Below are positions 33,304-42,138 of a stretch of 43,000 nucleotides of DNA, piece by piece. This DNA is from a virus, in IMG/VR virus record IMGVR_UViG_3300023440_000009, positions 1-43,000 of that record, one strand, 5' to 3'. The position numbers and the translations under genes were made by a program. A model generated the notes under the pieces. That model had not been told where the DNA came from. It searched no databases and saw only the letters and a program-made list of their open reading frames with translations. The stretch's first letter is position 1. The number at the start of each line of letters is the position of its first letter.

Positions 33304-35321
33304 TGGCACTTCGACAAACGAAGAAAAATAAAAAATTTCTTGAGACAATTGTTAACAAACTGTCTCATGCCAAAACATCAGTTGCCGAAATTTTGGAGTC
33401 TGCAGAGGATGGGCTCAAAGCCTATCAGATGGAGAAATATGGCAACGAGGTTAAAGGCAGATCGCAGTTTGTTACATCAGAAGTTCTTGAAACCGTGGAG
33501 TGGATTCTTCCCACTCTGATGAAGTTGTTTACCTCAAGCGGACAAATTGCTGAGATTCTTCCTCGGGGTCCTGAGGATGAAGAAGGTGCTAGTCTCATGA
33601 CGAAAAAGGTCAACTATGACCTAATGAGCCCAGAGAATAATGGATTCCTTCTTCTTTACGATTGGTGTAAAGCGGCGCTTTTGGAAGACTATGCCGTCGT
33701 AAAATTCTGGTGGGAATCCGGCATCGAAAAGGAACCTGCTGAATGGCAGGACTTGACTCCTGAAGAGTTGGATGCGCTACTCGAAAATCCTGACGTAGAG
33801 ATTCATGAGCGTCTCATGGATATTGATTCAGGATTGTATGATGCTACTGGGTATCTGGTGCACTATTACACGAGACCGCGAGTTAAGCTGTGCCTTCCTG
33901 AAGAAATCTACACAGACAGTTCTGCGATCACGTCTATTCAAGAATCTGATTTCGTGGCGCATCGAGTAAAGATGCACCGCAACGCTGCAATGAAAAAATT
34001 CAGGCTGTCCGCAACTGACCTGAATGAGATGGTTGTCCGTTTCCAGGACAACGATTGGTTGGCAGAGCAGCGTTACGATAACATTGGTGGTACATCCTTT
34101 CTCTATGACCCCAACGATACTGATTTTGTGTACGTATGGGAATGTTATGTAAATGATTATGATGGGAACGGCGTCAAAGTCCCAATGAAAGTTTCTGTTA
34201 TCGGTGATAGAGTTGTCGATGTCGTTGAAAATACGTACGGACGCCCCCCGTTTGCTGCACTGTCTACATTTAGGCTTCCCCACAGACTTATCGGAATGTC
34301 TATGGCCAAAGTCATTGGGGAACTTCAGAAACTTAGAACAGCACTGATGCGGAGTATTCTAGATAATATTTATTACCAGAACAATGGCATTAACGTTGTT
34401 AATCCGTACCGCATCAATCTGGATGATGTTCTGAATAGAAAGGAGCCGGGAGCTGTTTGGAGAACGCTTCATGATATTGATCCAAGTTCGGCAATCTATC
34501 CAGTCCCGGTTACCCCGCTTGCTCCGCAGACTATGCAGATTCTGGGGGTAACAGATACACTGGTTAGCCGTCGCTCCGGTGTTACAACGTTTGATGCTGA
34601 ATTTCAACAGAGTTCGATGGCACATTCTAAAAGCCTTGCGGTTGCTCAGATTCTTGGGGCTGCGCACGAACGTGTTGAGATGCTTGCAAGGCTTTTTGCG
34701 GAAACCGGCTTGAAAGAACTTATTACAGCCTTCGTTGACATGAACTTGAAATTTTTCGATGCGGAAGAGAATATCAAAGTTGACGAGGGTTGGATTCAGG
34801 TTGATCCTGAGAGTATTAAGGGCCGGTATGATTTGCGTGTTGAGTATTCTGCAGGAGCTGTTGGCAAAGAGGTTCGTATTCAGCAGATGCTCACACTTTT
34901 GCAGACTGTTTTGCCGATCGTTCAGGCTGGTTATGAGGGGGTTGTCACGGGTGAGAATATTTATAATCTCATTAGTAACATCCTGAATCACATGGGAATT
35001 GTTTCTACAAATAAGTATGTGTCTAATCCTGGAGCAATTGATCCGGCAATTGCACAGAAAATGCAGCAGTATGAGCTTATGCTGCAGCAAGCACAGCAGA
35101 ATATTCAACTGCTTCAGCAGGCTAATCAGCAATTGCAGCAGCAGGTTAACGAAGCAAAACTTGATAAGGAGGTGGATATTCTCAAGATTCAGCAGAAAGA
35201 ACAAGAGTCTCTTAGAGACGCAATGTTGGAAGAAAAGAAGATTGAATTGGAAACCGCGGTTGATACACTAAATATTGTTGCTCCACAGGGGAGCGGGAAA
35301 GAAGGTGATCAGGGGGTCTAA
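33303..35321 (+). CDS. Portal protein (P22-like, long C-terminal coiled coil)
   Basis: The 672-residue protein has the order of features seen in large podovirus portals: an N-terminal helical region (EDGLKAYQMEKYGNEVKGRS), SEVLETVEWILPTLMKLFTS, the wing and stem region (RPPFAALSTFRLPHRLIGMS preceded by Gly), and a long C-terminal helix rich in Gln (LMLQQAQQNIQLLQQANQQL) that resembles the barrel of P22 gp1. The portal is the ring at one capsid vertex through which DNA is packaged and ejected and to which the neck binds. Length agrees with P22 gp1 (about 725 residues). Terminase and scaffold genes flank it. Confidence 0.9.
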   Translation: MALRQTKKNKKFLETIVNKLSHAKTSVAEILESAEDGLKAYQMEKYGNEVKGRSQFVTSEVLETVEWILPTLMKLFTSSGQIAEILPRGPEDEEGASLMTKKVNYDLMSPENNGFLLLYDWCKAALLEDYAVVKFWWESGIEKEPAEWQDLTPEELDALLENPDVEIHERLMDIDSGLYDATGYLVHYYTRPRVKLCLPEEIYTDSSAITSIQESDFVAHRVKMHRNAAMKKFRLSATDLNEMVVRFQDNDWLAEQRYDNIGGTSFLYDPNDTDFVYVWECYVNDYDGNGVKVPMKVSVIGDRVVDVVENTYGRPPFAALSTFRLPHRLIGMSMAKVIGELQKLRTALMRSILDNIYYQNNGINVVNPYRINLDDVLNRKEPGAVWRTLHDIDPSSAIYPVPVTPLAPQTMQILGVTDTLVSRRSGVTTFDAEFQQSSMAHSKSLAVAQILGAAHERVEMLARLFAETGLKELITAFVDMNLKFFDAEENIKVDEGWIQVDPESIKGRYDLRVEYSAGAVGKEVRIQQMLTLLQTVLPIVQAGYEGVVTGENIYNLISNILNHMGIVSTNKYVSNPGAIDPAIAQKMQQYELMLQQAQQNIQLLQQANQQLQQQVNEAKLDKEVDILKIQQKEQESLRDAMLEEKKIELETAVDTLNIVAPQGSGKEGDQGV

Positions 35322-35605
35322 TGCTAACAAGAAAACGGAAGCGTCGCTCTAGAGAGGAGCAAGTTCGTTTGGCCCACGTAGCAAAACTCTTTGAAGAAGA
35401 ATTGGTACAAAAGTTCTTTGACGAGAGTGAGTTTCAGCTATGGAATCGTTGGACGAACACTTCGACTCCGGAGGACAGAGAAAAGATTTTTCTTCAAGTG
35501 CAGGGAATTCGAGCGTTCAAAGAATTCATCGATCAGGTGATTGTTGAAGGCAAAATGGCCCAAAAAGAACTTGAAGAAGCTGAAGAAAATCGTATTAACA
35601 GATGA
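35321..35605 (+). CDS. Hypothetical charged helical protein (94 aa)
   Basis: The start overlaps the portal stop by one base (TAATG). The product has a very basic start (MLTRKRKRRSREEQVRLAHV) and is highly charged and helical, ending KMAQKELEEAEENRINR. Position between portal and scaffold suggests a small assembly factor. No signal, membrane span or motif is seen. Confidence 0.68.
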   Translation: MLTRKRKRRSREEQVRLAHVAKLFEEELVQKFFDESEFQLWNRWTNTSTPEDREKIFLQVQGIRAFKEFIDQVIVEGKMAQKELEEAEENRINR

Positions 35606-35644
35606 CACCAACCGTAATGGAGTGTCGAAAGGAGAATCAAAACG

Positions 35645-36616
35645 ATGAGTGAACTGTTGGGTGGTAGCGTTGCAGAACCGAAAGGTCAACTGGACGTGAA
35701 CCAAGAAGATTTCGAGCAGGTTGTTGAAGACCATATTCCTGAAGAAGACTCTGGGGAGTTTATTGAGGAACCTGTCGCAGAAGATCATGAGGACGTGACT
35801 TCTGAAACGCAGGATGGTGAGAAACAACCGTATACTCCCGAAGAAATCCGTGAGCTGCTGGATGCGGGTGATTTTTCTAAAATCGATACCTCGCGTCTGT
35901 CGGATGAAGGCAAGCTGCTGATGCGCTCGATGCAAGCTGGGCTTACCCCGAAACTGCAGGAAGCGAGCGAAATCAGAAAGCAGAATGAGATTCTTCAGGA
36001 AGAACTCAAGGCAATCAGGCAGCAGATTGAGCAGAAGCAGAAAGAGCCGGAAACGATCTACGATTACTACGACCAAGACCCTGAGGGCACAGTCGCGTAT
36101 ATCGAGAATACGATTTCCGAAATGATGCGAACCGATCCCGAAGCTCATTCGCTGCAGATTAAAAAACTTGAGGGTCTGCTTCGAGATCTTGAGCGGTACG
36201 AAGTCAGGAAACTTCGGCAATCCGCACAGGAGCAGGAATTCCGAGCACAGGCTGCGGCTAAGATTAGTACTGAAATCCCGAACTTCGGGGAAATCAGAGA
36301 AGATCTTAGCAACTTTGCAAAGGAGATGTTCGGATATACTGACCAGGAGCTTGCACGGCTCACCGATATTGGATCCCGGGGCTGGGATGCAGTAGACACT
36401 GTAATCAGGCTCTACAGGGCGTATAAAAAGGTGAACGCTAAAAAGGCTGTTCATACAAAGCGTGTACCACACCGCCCCACGAAAGTTGAAGAGCCTAGTG
36501 TTCAGAGATCGGCTCCGCCGAATCCTGATTATGACCACTTTGAACTTCGCAAGAAAGCAGCTCGTGGCGAAGTTTCTTGGACAGAAGTATTCTTGGATCT
36601 TAATAAGAACAACTAG
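35645..36616 (+). CDS. Scaffolding protein
   Basis: The 323-residue protein has the profile of a phage scaffold: an acidic N-terminal half (EDFEQVVEDHIPEEDSGEFI), a long coiled-coil centre (KQNEILQEELKAIRQQIEQK) and a basic C-terminal region (AYKKVNAKKAVHTKRVPHRP) that would bind the coat protein. The gene is directly upstream of the coat gene, the usual place. AAAGGAG lies before the ATG. The protein would be needed for prohead assembly and lost before DNA packaging. No protease motif is seen. Confidence 0.86.
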   Translation: MSELLGGSVAEPKGQLDVNQEDFEQVVEDHIPEEDSGEFIEEPVAEDHEDVTSETQDGEKQPYTPEEIRELLDAGDFSKIDTSRLSDEGKLLMRSMQAGLTPKLQEASEIRKQNEILQEELKAIRQQIEQKQKEPETIYDYYDQDPEGTVAYIENTISEMMRTDPEAHSLQIKKLEGLLRDLERYEVRKLRQSAQEQEFRAQAAAKISTEIPNFGEIREDLSNFAKEMFGYTDQELARLTDIGSRGWDAVDTVIRLYRAYKKVNAKKAVHTKRVPHRPTKVEEPSVQRSAPPNPDYDHFELRKKAARGEVSWTEVFLDLNKNN

Positions 36617-36626
36617 GAGGTAGGCA

Positions 36627-37529
36627 ATGGCTACTTATCAAACGTATCAGTCGGTTGGTAATCGGGAAGACCTGACTGACATCATCGAAAATATTTCTCC
36701 GATGGACACTTGGTTTACGTCGAATACGGGTTCGACTAAAGCACGGTCTACTTACCATGAGTGGCAGACCGATGAGCTGGCTGCTCCCGGTAGCAACGCT
36801 CTCGTTGAAGGTGCGGCTACTGTGGACGGTACCATTAGCCCGACCGTCCGTCTCGGGAACTATACCCAGATTCTTGGGAAAGCATTCAAAATTGCGAACA
36901 CCCAGGAAGCTATCGACAAAGCTGGCCGCGATTCCGAGATTGCGTATCAGACCGAGAAGCATATGAAAGAGCTTGCTCGGGATATTGAGTATGCTCTGCT
37001 CTTCAACTCTGCTCAGAATTCGGGCGCTTCTGGATCTGCTCGTCAGCTTGGTGGTGCTCTGTACTTCATCACTACTAACGTTGAAACGGGCACGGGCACT
37101 GGTACCGAAGCTCTGACTGAGGATATGCTCAACGACGCTCTCCAGACTGTCTGGGCTGCCGGTGGTATGGTTGAGGGTGCTACGCTTCTTGCGGGCGCTT
37201 TCCAGAAGCGGGCTATCTCGAACTTCACTACCAACACCCGGTTCATGGTTGCCGATGAAAACAAACTGGCGTCTGCTGTTGATGTTTATCAGTCTGACTT
37301 TGGTACTATCAAGGTTCGGCTGCATCATCAGGTCAACAGCACGACTCCGGAGAAAGTGTTTATCTTTGGTGACATGAATCATTGGCAGAAGGCGTGGCTC
37401 CGTCCTGTCCAGCGGAAACAGGAGCCGTTCGCTGGTGATGCCGAGCTCTATAGCATTCGTGGCGAACTGACTCTTGTTTGTAAGCAGGAAAAAGGGCATG
37501 GTCTGATCGACGAACTGACTACTGCCTAA
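36627..37529 (+). CDS. Major capsid protein (SU10/DUF5309-like, HK97 fold)
   Basis: The 300-residue protein begins MATYQTYQSVGNREDLTDII and contains ISPMDTWFTSNTGSTKARST and HEWQTDELAAPGSNALVEGA, which characterise the SU10/DUF5309 major capsid family found in phiEco32-like and related podoviruses. Later motifs EKHMKELARDIEYALLFN and FIFGDMNHWQKAWLRPV fit the spine helix and A-domain of the HK97 fold. The ribosome site AGGAGG is strong, codon use is noticeably richer in G+C than neighbours, as expected for a highly expressed gene, and a strong hairpin follows the stop. Confidence 0.93.
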   Translation: MATYQTYQSVGNREDLTDIIENISPMDTWFTSNTGSTKARSTYHEWQTDELAAPGSNALVEGAATVDGTISPTVRLGNYTQILGKAFKIANTQEAIDKAGRDSEIAYQTEKHMKELARDIEYALLFNSAQNSGASGSARQLGGALYFITTNVETGTGTGTEALTEDMLNDALQTVWAAGGMVEGATLLAGAFQKRAISNFTTNTRFMVADENKLASAVDVYQSDFGTIKVRLHHQVNSTTPEKVFIFGDMNHWQKAWLRPVQRKQEPFAGDAELYSIRGELTLVCKQEKGHGLIDELTTA

Positions 37530-37538
37530 ATCTCTTCT

Positions 37539-37561
37539 GGGGGAGGGTTTATCCCTCCCCC
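37539..37561 (+). terminator. Strong hairpin after the coat gene
   Basis: GGGGGAGGG, loop TTTAT, CCCTCCCCC: a 9-bp GC-rich stem directly after the coat stop. It lacks a following T-run and the next gene starts 13 bases later, so it probably protects the coat mRNA end or acts as a partial terminator that lowers expression of later genes. Confidence 0.68.
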
Positions 37562-37573
37562 ATTAGGAGGACT

Positions 37574-37897
37574 ATGATTTTCAAAGGTGACGGAAACGAT
37601 ACAGGACTTCTTTCAGTAGAATCTGAAAAAGACCAATTTAAGTTTACTCATATTCAGAGACTAGACGATGCGGAAGAAGAGCTCCGTATGATGGAAGCCC
37701 ATGGTAGTACGGATGGATTTTCAAAAGACCGCACCATGCGATACTTGGGAACAATTCCCGCTATTATTTGGTTAGAGCATCCTGAGTGGCAACACGACGA
37801 TAAAGCTCTGATGCGGTGGCTACAATCAGATGAAGGTCGTAAATGGTGCGTACATTTGCCTGATACAGGGCGTTCTGGGAAAGTAATCGTTAAGTAA
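37574..37897 (+). CDS. Hypothetical protein after coat gene (107 aa)
   Basis: The start follows TTAGGAGG by five bases. The product begins MIFKGDGNDTGLLSVESEKD and has SKDRTMRYLGTIPAIIWLEH and ALMRWLQSDEGRKWCVHLPD. It looks like a small mixed alpha-beta protein. Position after the coat gene suggests a head-completion or virion accessory role. It is followed by a glycosyltransferase gene. No family is assigned. Confidence 0.65.
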   Translation: MIFKGDGNDTGLLSVESEKDQFKFTHIQRLDDAEEELRMMEAHGSTDGFSKDRTMRYLGTIPAIIWLEHPEWQHDDKALMRWLQSDEGRKWCVHLPDTGRSGKVIVK

Positions 37898-37917
37898 GAG
37901 TTATTTAGGGGGTCATT

Positions 37918-39030
37918 ATGGATGAATTTAAAGTAATGTATTATTTGCGGGACGATGGTGCCTGTGGATACTATCGGGTTGATCTTCCAATTCCTTATAT
38001 GGCACAACGATGTGGCATTCCATATTCTAGGATTATGAAGGGAGATCCCGTATCGAAAATTGCAGAGTGCACAAACGCAGATCTTTGCGTTATTCCTCGT
38101 CCAAATGACCCTTATATTTTAGAACTCCTGAAAATAATGCAGGAGGGGAATGTCAAAGTTGTCGTAGATCATGATGACAATATGTTTGAAATCTCTCCCC
38201 TCTCACCACATTATCAAGACTTTGGAACAGAAGAAGTCAAAGTAGAAACACCACAAGGTGTTATTGACTTGTGGGTTGATGGAAAAAATATAAATTTGAA
38301 AGAGAATAGACAGCGCATTGATAACTTTAAACGTGCGCTTGAAATAGCAGATGCTGTTACTGTTACCACAGAGTCTCTCGCAAATGTATACCGAGAATAC
38401 AATGACAATGTGTATGTATTGCCGAACTGCGTTGATATGACTCTGTGGGAGCCGCTGGCACTCAAGCGGGACAATCCGGATGAGATTAGATTATTCTGGG
38501 CGGGAGGTTCTAGTCACTACGAGGACTGGCTTATTCTCAAAGATGTGCTGCCCGTGATATTGAAAAAGTATCCAAGCGCTGTGATGCATATCATGGGTTG
38601 TAAGTGGGACAGTACACTGCAAGGATGCCCTCCGCATCAAATCAAGTTTCATAAATGGGTTCCGACGCCCGCTTATCCGTATGCAATTAGAATTGTTGAT
38701 CCTGACATCGCTTTGATTCCGTTACAGGATACTAAGTTCAATAGAGGAAAGTCTCCAATTAAATGGATTGAGCAGGCGTCTTTGTCGGTCCCGTCTGTAA
38801 CTTCTTATGTGACCCCCTATAAGGAGGTATATGACGGGACCAATGGAGCGTTTGTAGAAAATAATAATCCTGATGCTTGGATCTCTGCAGTTTCCTATTT
38901 GATTGAAAACAGACTCGATGCTGCTGTTATGGGAGGGAAAGCGCAGGAAACAGTGCGGCGTAACTTTTCAATTGACAGCCAGTACCATTTGTGGTATGAC
39001 GCTTACAGGGAGATTGTAAATGGCCACTAG
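37918..39030 (+). CDS. Glycosyltransferase (GT-B, family 4-like)
   Basis: The 370-residue protein has a GT-B layout. The N-terminal domain includes VYYLRDDGACGYYRVDLPIP-like text (starting KVMYYLRDDG) and VVVDHDDNMFEISPLSPHYQ. The C-terminal domain has RLFWAGGSSHYEDWLILKDV, VMHIMGCKWDSTLQG, and PDIALIPLQDTKFNRGKSPI followed by KWIEQASLSVPSVTSY, the nucleotide-sugar binding part. It would transfer a sugar from an activated donor. Lying inside the head-neck block, it is expressed with the virion proteins and might glycosylate one of them, or host surface sugars. No signal or membrane segment is seen. Its end overlaps the next gene by 11 bases. Confidence 0.8.
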   Translation: MDEFKVMYYLRDDGACGYYRVDLPIPYMAQRCGIPYSRIMKGDPVSKIAECTNADLCVIPRPNDPYILELLKIMQEGNVKVVVDHDDNMFEISPLSPHYQDFGTEEVKVETPQGVIDLWVDGKNINLKENRQRIDNFKRALEIADAVTVTTESLANVYREYNDNVYVLPNCVDMTLWEPLALKRDNPDEIRLFWAGGSSHYEDWLILKDVLPVILKKYPSAVMHIMGCKWDSTLQGCPPHQIKFHKWVPTPAYPYAIRIVDPDIALIPLQDTKFNRGKSPIKWIEQASLSVPSVTSYVTPYKEVYDGTNGAFVENNNPDAWISAVSYLIENRLDAAVMGGKAQETVRRNFSIDSQYHLWYDAYREIVNGH

Positions 39031-39694
39031 TAATCAGTATAACTATAATCCCACTGTTGGGGATATTGTAAAAGATGCTCTCTCTAACCTTGGGATTATT
39101 GGTCTTGGGGAGACTCCAGACAATGATATGGAGTCTATGGCCCTGAGCAGACTCGAAAAACTGCTCAAAGCTTTGCAGAATGATATGGTTATTGTTAACA
39201 GGTTTTCTACGCAATCTGCGGCGACTACCCCACAGCAAGCAACCGTCGATATTTCTACCTACGGATTCAAAAGAATTTACGATGTGGTGATAAAACAGAA
39301 TAATGTAGACACACCGTTGACAATTATTCCAGAAGAGACTTACCTTGAAATTCCTGAAAAAACGACTGCTGGTATCCCTCTGTATTGCGTAGTTTCTTCG
39401 GACGAATCTACATTGAAATTGTATCCCGTTCCTGATTCAGCCTATACGTTGTCCGTTTATGGGCAATTGAAAATTGAAGACGCCGTTGCCATGACAAGTA
39501 ATCTCAGTATTGATAGCGGAGCTTATGAGATGCTGGTCACAATGCTCACACATAAACTGGCGTCGGCTTTTCGCAAACCACTTGATGAGCGTCTATACTG
39601 GGGGAAACTTGCGGATAAGGAGTTGTCGAGATATAAGGCGGGACAATATTCGACAAGCCCTAATAAAATTAAAGTTCCTGTTGGAGTTGTGTAA
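39020..39694 (+). CDS. Neck protein, P22 gp4-like head-tail adaptor
   Basis: The 224-residue protein has a helical N-terminal part (TVGDIVKDALSNLGIIGLGE, then ESMALSRLEKLLKALQ), a beta-rich centre (GFKRIYDVVIKQNNVDTPLT, STLKLYPVPDSAYTLSVYGQ) and a helical end (AYEMLVTMLTHKLASAF). This resembles the tail accessory factor gp4 of P22, which binds the portal and closes the filled head. The order gp4-like then gp10-like matches P22. It overlaps the glycosyltransferase by 11 bases. The assignment rests on layout and position. Confidence 0.74.
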   Translation: MATSNQYNYNPTVGDIVKDALSNLGIIGLGETPDNDMESMALSRLEKLLKALQNDMVIVNRFSTQSAATTPQQATVDISTYGFKRIYDVVIKQNNVDTPLTIIPEETYLEIPEKTTAGIPLYCVVSSDESTLKLYPVPDSAYTLSVYGQLKIEDAVAMTSNLSIDSGAYEMLVTMLTHKLASAFRKPLDERLYWGKLADKELSRYKAGQYSTSPNKIKVPVGVV

Positions 39695-41508
39695 TGGCTC
39701 TCATAAAACAAGATTTGCTGGAATTACTAATTCCACAAATTACAAATAGGAATAACCAGCAGCAGTCCAGTGTAATTTATGGGTCTCTGGATTTTGATCC
39801 CCTCGTAGGGCCGATAAACGGATTTTACTATAACGGGGCTGTTTGTACATTTCCTGGTTGTTATATTAAAGAAGTCATTACAAACTCGACGGACTATTGG
39901 CTGCTCGGTGTCGCACCTATTATCGGTGAAGATAATAATACAATTGCTGTTTGTATGTGCGATACTGGGCTGACGACTTACTATATTTATCACATCGAAA
40001 ACGTTTCAACAGCAACTGCAACACAGGCGGTAATCCTCGGGTACGGACCGATTAAGGAGCCTATAACTACTGTTTCTCAGCTCGGTCATCAGTTCAGGAT
40101 TGCAAAAATTGACACCCACGCATATGTATTCACTGTCGGAAATTATTTGTATGGTCTTCGTGGTGAAACATCCATGACCGTGGAGCATGGCGGGACAAAA
40201 TATTACTGTATCAAGTCCCACTTTGCAGATAAAGCGACGACAGAGCCTGGAGTAGGGTCTTCTTGGACAACTTACTGGACTAGTGTCGGAGCGGCAGACG
40301 GTAGTGATCCAGCGTGGGAAGAAAACGCTAATTATATTTATAGGTTCTCAGTTTTTGATTTAAAATACTCTTCTGGAAATAATATTATAAACGTACGTTC
40401 CGTAATACCATTTAATGACTTTGTTGTCTATAACAGCAAAGACAGAATGGAGTGGTCAACTGTTACAAATTACTATAAATTTGATGGGGAGTTTAATGAT
40501 GCTGGCTCTTGGGTAACAGACATCACAAAATTGAATGATACCTTTCTTGTAAACACAAACGCAGATCTTCAAGTTTGGTATTATGATAAGGTAACTCCAT
40601 TTTCTAAATCTATTGGCAGAGAATCATCAACCAAACTTATTCCAGGAACTATCGCAAAGTATGACTTAGATAATGCAATAGCTGTTGCTTATACGGGTGA
40701 ACTGGTCCAAGTTAATAGCAATGGTGTAACTGTTCTTGATGATAGCTTCGTTGGGGAACTGATTAAAAAGGAAAAGCTTTATTATCCCACGTATACGAAC
40801 AATGTACCAACTGCTGAGAATACTGTTGGAAATGTTGTAACGATTTTCGCAAAGAAATATTACCTACTCGCATCGCAAGCCGTTGGCGAAATCCCCACAA
40901 GTTATTTGTTTGATATTGAATCTCGAAGGTGGTCGAGATTCCAACATGATCATACAGACGGATCACATCTAACCCCGTACTTTATTTATGGGGGGACCCT
41001 CGGGCTTCCGTACGAGTCCATCTTTGTTGCTCGCACTTACAATACAAAAGAAGTTCATGATGTGTATAATCCCCCCAAAATTTATTTCGCCCAGTTGTAT
41101 AGAGATGCTGGTGCACAAAACTACCTCGCAGACACAGCAGAGTATGAAAGCAAACGATTTTCTGTTGTATTCCCGCAACTAACATATGGGACTGCGCAGA
41201 GAAAAGTTACGAGTAAACTCGTCGTACGTGCTCGACTTCAGTATCCCTACGGGTTGTTTGCAGCCGATGTTCCTGACCTGTATGTTCGCTGGCGAAAAGA
41301 CGATGGTTCCTTTTCCACAAGCAGGAAGATGCAACTGAAACGCGTCCCAACAAATGCCACTGGAACCCATACACTGGAAACATTTGAATTTGTGCTTCAC
41401 AATCTTGGAAGCTGGTATACCAGACAGTATGAGTTGTACACGAGCACGGAAGTTCCTCTCACAATCACTCAGGTAATTGAATATGTAGAGGTTCCTGATG
41501 ACTACTAA
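39694..41508 (+). CDS. Neck protein, P22 gp10-like DNA stabilisation protein
   Basis: The 604-residue, mostly beta protein begins MALIKQDLLELLIPQITNRN and has repeated propeller-like stretches (GKYYCIKSH-like, FNDFVVYNSKDRMEWSTVTN, SWVTDITKLNDTFLVNTNAD, GELVQVNSNGVTVLDDSFVG), typical of the beta-propeller neck protein of P22-like phages such as gp10, the hub between gp4 and the tail needle. Length is close to the approximately 470-620 range of such proteins. It starts one base after the previous gene ends (overlap TAATG) and overlaps the next by 11 bases. Confidence 0.74.
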   Translation: MALIKQDLLELLIPQITNRNNQQQSSVIYGSLDFDPLVGPINGFYYNGAVCTFPGCYIKEVITNSTDYWLLGVAPIIGEDNNTIAVCMCDTGLTTYYIYHIENVSTATATQAVILGYGPIKEPITTVSQLGHQFRIAKIDTHAYVFTVGNYLYGLRGETSMTVEHGGTKYYCIKSHFADKATTEPGVGSSWTTYWTSVGAADGSDPAWEENANYIYRFSVFDLKYSSGNNIINVRSVIPFNDFVVYNSKDRMEWSTVTNYYKFDGEFNDAGSWVTDITKLNDTFLVNTNADLQVWYYDKVTPFSKSIGRESSTKLIPGTIAKYDLDNAIAVAYTGELVQVNSNGVTVLDDSFVGELIKKEKLYYPTYTNNVPTAENTVGNVVTIFAKKYYLLASQAVGEIPTSYLFDIESRRWSRFQHDHTDGSHLTPYFIYGGTLGLPYESIFVARTYNTKEVHDVYNPPKIYFAQLYRDAGAQNYLADTAEYESKRFSVVFPQLTYGTAQRKVTSKLVVRARLQYPYGLFAADVPDLYVRWRKDDGSFSTSRKMQLKRVPTNATGTHTLETFEFVLHNLGSWYTRQYELYTSTEVPLTITQVIEYVEVPDDY

Positions 41509-42130
41509 GATTAGGCACTTTCCTCCACAGACAACAAATACTGAAGATTTATCCCGAGCACTCCGGGATATTGTCGATGAGCTTAATTGCGTTGATACTC
41601 GATATAATATTGTCCCGATTCCGTGGCAAAAGGATAGCACATCTCCACCTGCATCAAAACGATATGGAACCGGGAGTTCTGTTGGAGTGGAAGTGCCTTC
41701 CTTTTCAGCTGGTGCAGATGGATATGTAAATGCAACAGTAGCTCTTCCGTCTGATTACAAAGAGGGAACGACTGTTTATTTACAAGCCATTTGTACTGAT
41801 GATGCGGATTCGGGAAATTCGTATATACTCGTTGTTGAGTATGGCTTTGTGGTTCCAGATAACGGGGACACCCTAACAACAACTGGGACAACGCTCACAT
41901 CCACAACAATTACTCCCACTGGTGCTGCAAACACGTTTGCTAGAAAGACGTTTACACTTGCGGCAAGTAAGTCTTTGAAAGTAGGCTCTGGAGTTGCCGT
42001 TCGGTTTGGGAGAAATGGGGCTTCTGCAGGAGACACGTACACAAAGACAGTAGATTTGTTGGGACTTCATTTGGTGTATGAGGTTGATGATATTAGGGGT
42101 AGTGAGTCTACAACTAGTAAATATGTATAG
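41498..42130 (+). CDS. Putative virion protein (210 aa)
   Basis: The N-terminal 40 residues are helical (TEDLSRALRDIVDELNCVDT); the rest is a beta-sandwich rich in Thr, Ser, Gly and Ala (NATVALPSDYKEGTTVYLQA, TTGTTLTSTTITPTGAANTF). It looks like a trimeric stalk helix plus a small globular domain, as in tail needles or head fibres. It overlaps the gp10-like gene by 11 bases and ends just before the internal protein. No family is named with confidence. Confidence 0.65.
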   Translation: MTTKIRHFPPQTTNTEDLSRALRDIVDELNCVDTRYNIVPIPWQKDSTSPPASKRYGTGSSVGVEVPSFSAGADGYVNATVALPSDYKEGTTVYLQAICTDDADSGNSYILVVEYGFVVPDNGDTLTTTGTTLTSTTITPTGAANTFARKTFTLAASKSLKVGSGVAVRFGRNGASAGDTYTKTVDLLGLHLVYEVDDIRGSESTTSKYV

Positions 42131-42138
42131 GAGAAATT

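Noticed and set aside
34359-35204. 281-codon minus-strand frame under the portal gene
   Set aside because: Leu/Asn-rich shadow of the Gln-rich portal coding strand, no ribosome site and against the operon direction.
35438-36538. 366-codon minus-strand frame under the scaffold gene
   Set aside because: Produced by codon bias of the acidic scaffold gene; no motif and opposite to all neighbours.
38971-38999. Plus-strand promoter TTGACA-17-TATGAC at the end of the glycosyltransferase gene
   Set aside because: The -10 box matches only four of six bases and it lies within a busy operon; weaker than the five listed promoters.
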